A stretch of DNA of 64,000 bases from Enterobacter chuandaensis (lineage in GTDB: Bacteria; Pseudomonadota; Gammaproteobacteria; Enterobacterales; Enterobacteriaceae). Position 1 is the first letter of the stretch. Each line of letters starts with the position of its first letter. Under the pieces are notes generated by a model. It was not told the DNA's origin. It did not search any database and saw only the letters and a list, made by a program, of their open reading frames with translations. Both the position numbers and the translations under genes were made by a program. Below, piece after piece: positions 57,880 to 64,000 of this stretch. The DNA is taken from contig NZ_QZCS01000002.1 in NCBI RefSeq assembly GCF_003594915.1, forward strand, positions 434,001-498,000, in the 5' to 3' direction.

Positions 57880-58595
57880 AGCGTGAAGTCATCCTCAAGG
57901 TGGATCGCCTGAATCAGGGCGTTTTGCAGGCTGAGCAGGTGCTCGCGCATGGCAGCCGCGGCTTCATTAGGCTGGCGATGGATAATCGCAGACATGATCT
58001 TGTGATGGTGGTCGTTATAGCTGTCGACACGTTCGGGCGTGCGGGCCAGCTCGCGCAGGTGCTGCCAGCCGGGTTCGCGCCGCACGGCATCAATGGCGTC
58101 AAACAGGCCGAGCATCAGGCGGTTGCCCGCCGCCTCGGCAATGGCGCGGTGAAAGGCGCTATCCCAGAGTTCGTTGAGATCGCGGTCGTCCGGACTGACC
58201 TTGTCGATGCGTTCCAGCATGCGCTGCATGAGCGCGAGATTTTCCCTGGTGGCACGCAGTGCCGCAAGCCGGGCTAAGCCGGGTTCGAGCTGTAGACGAG
58301 CTTCCATCACTTCCAGCAGGTTGGTCTGCTGAACCAGTCCCTGAAGGGCCAGCGGTTCAACCGGTGCAGCCGGGCCAATAAAGGTGCCTTTGCCCTGCTT
58401 GCGCCAGATTCGCCCTTCTTCTTCCAGCACGTCCAGCGCGCGACGCACTTCGCGTCGTCCTACGCCGAGTGTTTCCGACAGCTCACGTTCCGTGGGCAGC
58501 GGAGTGCCTGGTGTTGACTCATGCTGGTTGATTAGCCCGCGCAGCTGCTCAAGCGCGGTGCTGGAATTGGCCAGAAACCGTGACGGCTTTTCCAT
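57876..58595 (-). CDS. GntR/FadR-family regulator of the peptide ABC operon
   Basis: The 239-residue protein has an N-terminal winged helix (PLPTERELSETLGVGRREVRRAL in part, about 33-55) and a C-terminal FCD ligand domain with metal-type residues (ARLQLEPGLARLAA; Asp and His in NELWDSAFHRAIAEAAGN and DHHHKIMSAI). It is the first gene of a seven-gene operon and probably controls it in response to a small carboxylic ligand. A perfect palindrome lies about 96 bp upstream. Confidence 0.9.
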
Positions 58596-58690
58596 ATTGG
58601 TTCGCTCGCTATCATCATTATTTTGTTTTTATTAACGATAAGTTATTGATATGGAATGAAGCTTATCGTGCTAATGATTAAGCAATAACC

Positions 58691-58711
58691 GAACCAATAC
58701 GTTATTGGTTC
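58691..58711. promoter_or_regulatory. Perfect palindrome, candidate operator
   Basis: GAACCAATA, CGT, TATTGGTTC is a 9+3+9 inverted repeat in the A+T-rich gap upstream of the GntR-family gene. An imperfect GATAAG/CTTATC pair lies nearer the gene (about 58639-58669). Either may be the operator. The rest of the 378-bp gap shows no gene. Confidence 0.5.
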
Positions 58712-58934
58712 ATGAACTTTTATGAACAAGACGGGTAAGCGAATGATTTCCCGATAATTATTTTTACAACTGGAAACAACCTGACGGGCTACGCAAAGAT
58801 GACGAGACGAAAGAATGCACAGAGTTAGTGCAAATAACGCACTAAAGTTGTGCAAATGTTAAATAATTGCACCACATAAATTAACTTTTTGTTAATAAAA
58901 AGAAGAGAAAAATGAAGAGGAGAGCTGAAACGAC

Positions 58935-58966
58935 GAAGGCCTGAATCATTTCTGATTCAGGCCTTC
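58935..58966 (-). terminator. Terminator of aspV
   Basis: A perfect 14-bp stem, GAAGGCCTGAATCA with TGATTCAGGCCTTC, has a 4-nt loop. On the minus strand it comes 8 bp after the tRNA and is followed by a weak T-rich stretch. Confidence 0.8.
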
Positions 58967-58973
58967 TGAATAG

Positions 58974-59050
58974 TGGCGGAACGGACGGGACTCGAACCCG
59001 CGACCCCCTGCGTGACAGGCAGGTATTCTAACCGACTGAACTACCGCTCC
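58974..59050 (-). tRNA. aspV: tRNA-Asp (anticodon GUC)
   Basis: On the minus strand it begins GGAGCGGTAGTTCAGTCGG, has anticodon loop CTGTCAC (GUC) and a GGTTCGAGTCC T-arm, and ends with an encoded CCA. The 77-nt length and the place beside dnaQ match E. coli aspV. Confidence 0.97.
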
Positions 59051-59182
59051 ACTGTTCCCGTTTGGGGAACGAGGCGCATATTACGGTGTGCCTCGGATCT
59101 CGTCAACGCTTTTTCTCATGTTTTGAATCGTTTGCTGCAAAAATCGCCCAACAGATGATTTTACAGGCATTCCGGCGTTTTT

Positions 59183-59914
59183 TCAGGCACGCCACATACA
59201 GCTTCCGCCCTTCTTCTGCACAAGGTCGAGGCGGGATTCGTGATCAAGTAACTCTGCATCGCTGGCTAAAACAACCCGCAAGCGGCTTGCCTGACGAACA
59301 ACGCGCTGAATTCCCGCTTCGCCCTGCGTCTGCTGCGACTCATTTTCCATGCTGAACTTCATTGAAGTCTGTCCGCCGGTCATCGCCAGATAAACGTCAG
59401 CCAGGATCTGGGCATCGAGCAGTGCCCCGTGCAGCGTTCGCTTGGTGTTATCTATTTCATAACGTGAACAGAGCGCATCGAGGCTGTTACGCTTGCCGGG
59501 AAACATCTTCCTCGCCAGCGCCAGACTATCGGTCACTTTGCAAAAGGTGTTTGTTTTCGGAATATCGCGATGGAGCTTACTAAACTCATAGTCCATAAAG
59601 CCGATATCGAACGAGGCGTTATGAATGATGAGCTCGGCGCCTGTGATGTATTCCAGAAACTCGTCTGCCACCTCGGCAAAGGTCGGTTTGTCCAGCAAGA
59701 ACTCATCGGCAATACCGTGAACGCCGAACGCTTCTGGATCCACCAGCCGATCGGGTTTGAGGTACACGTGGAAGTTGTTCCCCGTGAGACGACGGTTCAC
59801 CACTTCAACGGCACCGATCTCAATGATCTTATGCCCTTCGTAGTGCGCGCCGATCTGGTTCATACCGGTGGTTTCGGTATCGAGGACAATCTGGCGAGTA
59901 ATTGCAGTGCTCAT
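59183..59914 (-). CDS. dnaQ: DNA polymerase III epsilon subunit (proofreading exonuclease)
   Basis: DnaQ (243 residues) is the 3'-5' proofreading exonuclease of the replicase. The DEDDh residues are visible: Asp12 and Glu14 in VLDTETTG, Asp103 in ASFDIGFM, His162 and Asp167 in LHGALLDAQ. The beta-clamp motif QTSMKF and the C-terminal alpha-binding tail (GGSCMWRA) are intact. The start at 59914 matches E. coli; an ATG 9 nt upstream is in frame. It is divergent from rnhA with a short shared control region. Confidence 0.97.
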   Translation of the reverse strand: MSTAITRQIVLDTETTGMNQIGAHYEGHKIIEIGAVEVVNRRLTGNNFHVYLKPDRLVDPEAFGVHGIADEFLLDKPTFAEVADEFLEYITGAELIIHNASFDIGFMDYEFSKLHRDIPKTNTFCKVTDSLALARKMFPGKRNSLDALCSRYEIDNTKRTLHGALLDAQILADVYLAMTGGQTSMKFSMENESQQTQGEAGIQRVVRQASRLRVVLASDAELLDHESRLDLVQKKGGSCMWRA

Positions 59915-59978
59915 AGCGGTCATTTATGTCAGACTTATCGTTTAACTGAACGTTTCGAATACAGGAAGTCTACCAGAG

Positions 59979-60446
59979 ATGCGTAAACAGGTAGAGATTT
60001 TCACCGATGGATCTTGTCTCGGCAACCCGGGGCCTGGCGGCTATGGCGCGATTATGCGCTATCGCCAGCACGAAAAAACTTTTAGCGAAGGCTATTTTCT
60101 GACCACCAATAACCGGATGGAGTTAATGGCGGCCATTGTGGCGCTGGAAGCCTTGAAAGAACACTGCGACGTGGTGCTCAGTACCGACAGTCAGTACGTG
60201 CGCCAGGGCATAACCCAGTGGATCCATAACTGGAAAAAACGCGGCTGGAAAACGGCTGATAAGAAGCCAGTTAAAAATGTCGACCTCTGGAAGCGTCTGG
60301 ATGCGGCATTAGGTCAGCACCAAATTAAATGGGAATGGGTAAAAGGCCACGCCGGTCACCCTGAAAACGAACGCTGCGACGAACTGGCGCGCGCGGCGGC
60401 CTCAAACCCGGCCCATGAGGATGCAGGCTATCAGCCTGAATCCTGA
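59979..60446 (+). CDS. rnhA: Ribonuclease HI
   Basis: RnhA (155 residues) removes RNA from RNA-DNA hybrids. The four catalytic acids are present: Asp10 in [11 protein letters not shown], Glu48 in NRMELMAA, Asp70 in STDSQYV and Asp134 in ERCDELAR. The handle region [15 protein letters not shown] is intact. It converges with yafS, whose stop is adjacent. Confidence 0.97.
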   Translation: MRKQVEIFTDGSCLGNPGPGGYGAIMRYRQHEKTFSEGYFLTTNNRMELMAAIVALEALKEHCDVVLSTDSQYVRQGITQWIHNWKKRGWKTADKKPVKNVDLWKRLDAALGQHQIKWEWVKGHAGHPENERCDELARAAASNPAHEDAGYQPES

Positions 60447-60457
60447 TCAGGGTTTTT
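60435..60457 (+). terminator. Possible terminator at the rnhA end
   Basis: CCTGA, a 7-nt loop and TCAGG are followed by G and six T. The stem is short and overlaps the ends of both rnhA and yafS. Confidence 0.45.
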
Positions 60458-61163
60458 TATACTGCCGCGTTGCGCCTACGGTCTGCCGAAGGGGGGTTTT
60501 CGATTTACTCTGCTTCATCGGGTTAAGCGTAAGGGGGATGGTTCGCTTACGCGCGACGATAAATTGCATGCAGCCTAAGGCAGGCAAATGCGTACTTAAC
60601 ACTACGCCCCCCTGCCGCGCCCACGGCAGCACCTGAAAGCCGCCGTAGCTGAGCACTTCAAAATTCAGCAGTGAAAGCCAGTCAAGCTGACGCATCATGG
60701 TGAACATCCGGCTGTTGTAGGGTGGCGTACGGCGCAGGACAGGCACCAGCTTACGCAGCCCCATCAGGCTAAGCGGATTGAATCCGCTGAGTATCAGCCA
60801 GCCGTCATCAATCAGCACGCGATCGGCTTCACGCAGCATACGGTGAGGATCGCTGCACCAGGGCAGCGTGTGCGCAAGTAGACACGCATCAACGGATTTT
60901 TCCGCAAACGGCAGATGCAAGGGGTCCGCCTTCACCTGAACCGGCGAACCGCCGAGAGAAACATTGACCTGATGGGAGATAGCGCAGCTTTCGGTATTGA
61001 TTTCCGCGCTGAGATTGCCAATCTTAAGCAGGTGAAAGCCATACATTTTCGCGAGCCAGGGCTTCAGCTGTTGTTCTAACGCCTCGCGATAGTATTCGCC
61101 CCAGGGCAATTCCGCCCAACGTTCCGGTGCTATGACAGTCTGAGGTATCCTTGCCGGTTTCAT
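60447..61163 (-). CDS. yafS: Class I SAM-dependent methyltransferase YafS
   Basis: The 238-residue protein has the C-terminal part of a SAM-methyltransferase fold (ADPLHLPFAEKSVDACLLAHTL in part; LREADRVLIDDGWLILSGFNP in part). The glycine-rich SAM loop is poorly kept (LLKIGNLSAEI). Function is unknown in E. coli too. The start MKPARIPQTV at 61163 fits the family. It is divergent from gloB, which starts 32 bp away. Confidence 0.93.
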   Translation of the reverse strand: MKPARIPQTVIAPERWAELPWGEYYREALEQQLKPWLAKMYGFHLLKIGNLSAEINTESCAISHQVNVSLGGSPVQVKADPLHLPFAEKSVDACLLAHTLPWCSDPHRMLREADRVLIDDGWLILSGFNPLSLMGLRKLVPVLRRTPPYNSRMFTMMRQLDWLSLLNFEVLSYGGFQVLPWARQGGVVLSTHLPALGCMQFIVARKRTIPLTLNPMKQSKSKTPLRQTVGATRQYKKP

Positions 61164-61195
61164 CAAAACACCCGCCACGCTATAAGAGGTAATGT

Positions 61196-61954
61196 ATGAA
61201 TCTTATCAATATTCCTGCTTTTGAGGACAATTACATCTGGGTTTTGGTCGATGACGAACGTCGATGCGTCATTGTCGATCCCGGAGAATCCGCCCCTGTA
61301 CTGCGCGCAATAGAAGAGAATGGCTGGCAGCCAGAAGCCATTCTGTTAACGCATCATCATAACGATCACACAGGCGGTGTGCCGGAACTGCGCGCCCATT
61401 TTCCGCATCTTGTGGTTTACGGACCGGCTGAAACACAAGATAAGGGAACCACGCAAGTAGTCGAAGAAGGCGAAAATATCCTCATCCGCGAGTGGGAGTT
61501 TTCCGTATTTGCCACACCAGGTCACACTTTGGGACATCTGTGTTTCTACAGCAAACCTTATCTTTTTTGTGGCGACACGCTCTTCTCGGGCGGCTGCGGA
61601 AGACTTTTTGAAGGTACGCCAGAACAGATGTATCAGTCTTTACAAAAGATTAACGCTCTACCGGATGATACCCTTATTTGTTGCGCACATGAGTATACAT
61701 TAGGGAATATGAAGTTTGCCGTAAGCCTCTTACCTGAGGATCGGGCGATTCAGGATTATTATCACAAAGTGAAGGAGTTACGTGCAAAAAACCAAAATAC
61801 ACTGCCCGTTATTCTGAAAAATGAGCGTCAAATTAATTTATTTTTACGAACTGATGATATTGATTTAATTAACAAAATTAACCAAGAAACAAATTTGCAA
61901 CAACCAGAACAGCGATTTGCATGGTTACGGTCAAAGAAAGATAACTTCAGATAA
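61196..61954 (+). CDS. gloB: Hydroxyacylglutathione hydrolase (glyoxalase II)
   Basis: GloB (252 residues) splits S-lactoylglutathione into lactate and glutathione, the second step of methylglyoxal removal. The metallo-beta-lactamase motif [10 protein letters not shown] (about 53-62), [21 protein letters not shown] and [10 protein letters not shown] give all metal ligands. The last third is richer in A+T than its surroundings, but the family ending is complete. Confidence 0.96.
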   Translation: MNLINIPAFEDNYIWVLVDDERRCVIVDPGESAPVLRAIEENGWQPEAILLTHHHNDHTGGVPELRAHFPHLVVYGPAETQDKGTTQVVEEGENILIREWEFSVFATPGHTLGHLCFYSKPYLFCGDTLFSGGCGRLFEGTPEQMYQSLQKINALPDDTLICCAHEYTLGNMKFAVSLLPEDRAIQDYYHKVKELRAKNQNTLPVILKNERQINLFLRTDDIDLINKINQETNLQQPEQRFAWLRSKKDNFR

Positions 61955-62022
61955 ATGCGGGTTGCCTTTTCAAAATTTCGCCGTTATCATCGCTCGTCTT
62001 TTAAGCAACTATTGACACACAC

Positions 62023-63387
62023 ATGAAGGCAAAAGCGATATTACTCGCCTCTGTCCTGCTTGTAGGTTGCCAGTCGCAGAACGGCAGCAACGTACAACAG
62101 CACGCACAGAGCCTTTCTGCAGCTGGTCAAGGGGAAGCAGGGAAGTTTACGAGTCAGGCGCGATGGTTGGACGATGGGACATCTTTCGCGCAGGAGCAAG
62201 ACTTGTGGACCTCTATTGGCGACGAGCTAAAGATGGGAATTCCGGAAAACAGCCGGATTCGCGAACAGAAACAGAAGTATTTAAGAAATAAGAGCTATCT
62301 CCACGATGTAACGTTACGGGCAGAGCCGTATATGTACTGGATAGCCGGGCAAGTTAAAAAACGTAACATGCCTATGGAGCTGGTACTCCTACCCATAGTG
62401 GAGAGCGCTTTTGACCCACACGCGACGTCTGGCGCCAATGCCGCAGGCATTTGGCAGATCATTCCGAGCACCGGGCGAAACTATGGTCTGAAACAGACCC
62501 GCAACTATGATGCGCGTCGCGATGTTGTCGCTTCAACGACAGCCGCTCTCGACATGATGCAACGTCTGAACAAGATGTTTGACGGTGACTGGCTGTTAAC
62601 GGTCGCAGCGTATAATAGCGGCGAAGGTCGTGTACTGAAGGCAATGAAAGCGAATAAAGCACGGGGTAAATCCACCGATTTTTGGTCGCTCTCACTGCCA
62701 CAGGAAACAAAGATTTACGTACCGAAGATGCTGGCATTGAGCGATATTCTCAAGAACAGCAAGCGTTACGGTGTACAACTGCCAACACCAGACGAAAGTC
62801 GTGCACTGGCGCGCGTTCGCCTCAGCAATCCGGTTGATATTCAACAGGTCGCTGATATGACGGGTATGTCGGTAAGTAAATTGAAAACCTTTAATGCAGG
62901 CGTTAAAGGCTCGACGCTGGGGGCAAGCGGCCCGCAGTACGTAATGGTTCCGCAGAAGCATGCTGAGCAGTTACGTGAGTCTTTAGCATCGGGTGAGATT
63001 GCCGCCGTTCAGTCAACGCTGATCGCGGATGCTTCCTCCGTAAACAGCCGCAGCTATAAGGTACGTTCAGGTGATACGCTTTCAGGCATTGCCTCACGCC
63101 TTGGCGTGACGGCGAAAGATCTGCAGCAGTGGAATAATCTGCGCAGCTCCGGCCTGAAAGTGGGTCAGACACTGACGGTGGGTGCAGGTAACAGCGCACA
63201 GCGTCTCGCCAGCAACAGCGATAGCATTACCTATCGCGTGCGCAAAGGCGATTCACTGTCCAGTATCGCAAAACGGCACGGCGTGAACATCAAAGATGTG
63301 ATGCGCTGGAATAATGATACTGACAATCTGAAACCGGGCGACCAGCTGACGCTGTTTGTGAAGAACAGCGCCACGCCAGACTCCTGA
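62023..63387 (+). CDS. mltD: Membrane-bound lytic murein transglycosylase D
   Basis: MltD (454 residues) is an outer-membrane lipoprotein cutting glycan strands. It has a lipobox (LLVGC, Cys16), a family-1 transglycosylase domain with the catalytic Glu in PIVESAFDPHATSGANAAGIWQ (in part, about 125), and two C-terminal LysM domains (about 343-386 and 402-444: YKVRSGDTLSGIA and YRVRKGDSLSSIA). It follows gloB and ends at a bidirectional terminator. Confidence 0.96.
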   Translation: MKAKAILLASVLLVGCQSQNGSNVQQHAQSLSAAGQGEAGKFTSQARWLDDGTSFAQEQDLWTSIGDELKMGIPENSRIREQKQKYLRNKSYLHDVTLRAEPYMYWIAGQVKKRNMPMELVLLPIVESAFDPHATSGANAAGIWQIIPSTGRNYGLKQTRNYDARRDVVASTTAALDMMQRLNKMFDGDWLLTVAAYNSGEGRVLKAMKANKARGKSTDFWSLSLPQETKIYVPKMLALSDILKNSKRYGVQLPTPDESRALARVRLSNPVDIQQVADMTGMSVSKLKTFNAGVKGSTLGASGPQYVMVPQKHAEQLRESLASGEIAAVQSTLIADASSVNSRSYKVRSGDTLSGIASRLGVTAKDLQQWNNLRSSGLKVGQTLTVGAGNSAQRLASNSDSITYRVRKGDSLSSIAKRHGVNIKDVMRWNNDTDNLKPGDQLTLFVKNSATPDS

Positions 63388-63404
63388 TAACACGATCGAA
63401 AGAT

Positions 63405-63437
63405 AAAAAGGCACCGATTCCCCTCGGTGCCTTTTTT
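63405..63437. terminator. Bidirectional terminator between mltD and yafE
   Basis: GGCACCGA, a 6-nt loop and TCGGTGCC carry five A on one side and six T on the other, serving both converging genes. Confidence 0.92.
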
Positions 63438-63439
63438 AT

Positions 63440-64000
63440 TTATCCCGCCTTTTGTGCTTCAGCCATGATGGTATCGCTGGTAAATGAGCCATCGGCCTGC
63501 AGTTCAAAGTACGCCTTCACCTCTGCGGACGCACTTTCCTGGTAGAGCCTGATCGCCTGGCTTAACGCCTCCGGGGTACGCATACGCGCGATCCACGAGC
63601 CGAACTCCAGCGGTAAACGGTCTGTTATTAACGAGCGCGCAATCAGCCCGGCTTCAGTGATAAACGATAACCACTCCCCGCTGGCGTAGTTTTGCACGTG
63701 CGAGGTATCGCGCAGCGCTTCGACCGTCTGCAGCCAGATATTACGCACCGGATGCCCGGGAGACATCACATCCATAATGATGAAGGTGCCACCCGGCTTG
63801 AGAACTCGTCTGACTTCGCGCAATGCCTGGCCAACATCATGCCAGTGGTGTGCGGAATAACGGCTGATCGCGACATCAAACGACGCATCATTAAACGGTA
63901 AAGACTCCGCATAGCCCTGCCGCGTATCAATGTTGTTCAGCCCTTTCGCTTTCGCCGCCTCAGCAACGACGTCCAGCATCTGGCTCGATAAATCATACGC
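63440..64000 (-). CDS. yafE: SAM-dependent methyltransferase YafE, C-terminal part
   Basis: The frame is open to the window edge, so the N-terminus with the SAM glycine loop lies outside. The visible 186 codons have the methyltransferase middle part (AYDLSSQMLDVVAEAA, GYAESLPFNDASFDVAISRY in part, HHWHDVGQALREVRRVLKPGG in part). It resembles UbiE/BioC-type enzymes. The place after mltD is as in E. coli. The substrate is unknown. Confidence 0.9.
   Translation of the reverse strand, partial: AYDLSSQMLDVVAEAAKAKGLNNIDTRQGYAESLPFNDASFDVAISRYSAHHWHDVGQALREVRRVLKPGGTFIIMDVMSPGHPVRNIWLQTVEALRDTSHVQNYASGEWLSFITEAGLIARSLITDRLPLEFGSWIARMRTPEALSQAIRLYQESASAEVKAYFELQADGSFTSDTIMAEAQKAG

Overview
The window is chromosomal DNA of an Enterobacteriaceae member close to Enterobacter (or a near neighbour such as Lelliottia). 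Almost every backbone protein reads as a close E. coli homologue (TauABCD, MmuPM, ProBA, PhoE, Crl, FrsA, Gpt, PepD, DinB, GmhA, FadE, DnaQ, RnhA, GloB, MltD). Gene order follows the E. coli hemB/tau and yafE-to-thrW segments. It also carries genes K-12 lacks: a complete Na+-NQR operon with nqrM, an OlsF-like bifunctional acyltransferase and an extra peptide-ABC operon. The genus is an inference from gene content and REP-type repeats.

Layout. 1-8.4 kb: end of hemB, the OlsF-like acyltransferase, the taurine operon tauABCD and the S-methylmethionine salvage pair mmuPM with MetJ boxes. 8.4-15.1 kb: an AI-2E-family membrane protein, a HAMP-GAF-GGDEF diguanylate cyclase, a secreted molybdopterin-fold protein in an operon with a GGDEF-EAL protein, and a chloramphenicol acetyltransferase of the CatA type. 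15.1-26.1 kb: a complete P4-type phage satellite of about 11 kb integrated in the 3' end of tRNA-Thr(CGU) thrW. 26-47.4 kb: thrW, proA, proB, phoE, crl, frsA, gpt, pepD, dinB, a degenerate GDPD-family protein, nqrABCDEF-nqrM, dpaA, yafJ, gmhA and fadE. 47.4-50 kb: an accessory patch with an IS4-family remnant, an orphan polymorphic-toxin/immunity pair and a Tn3-family transposase remnant that keeps a 38-bp terminal repeat. 50-58.6 kb: yafV, then a GntR-regulated peptide ABC transporter with a YwrD-like gamma-glutamyltransferase. 58.9-64 kb: tRNA-Asp aspV, dnaQ, rnhA, yafS, gloB, mltD and part of yafE.

The most interesting unit is the satellite. It has an alpha replication protein of exactly the P4 length, cnr, a Kil/Icd-like gene, vis/AlpA, an iteron origin and a second iteron region (crr-like), sid, a single-domain Ogr/delta activator, psu, a cos site, an integrase with arm-type sites, and both att copies. 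Its leader region can be read as a P4-style antisense immunity RNA with complementary and duplicate segments. Its cargo, between cos and int, is an A+T-rich two-gene Gabija anti-phage system (gajA, gajB). The gajA start lies inside the end of int, so defence may be co-expressed with the integrase. All function statements rest on recognition of sequence features; no database search was run.
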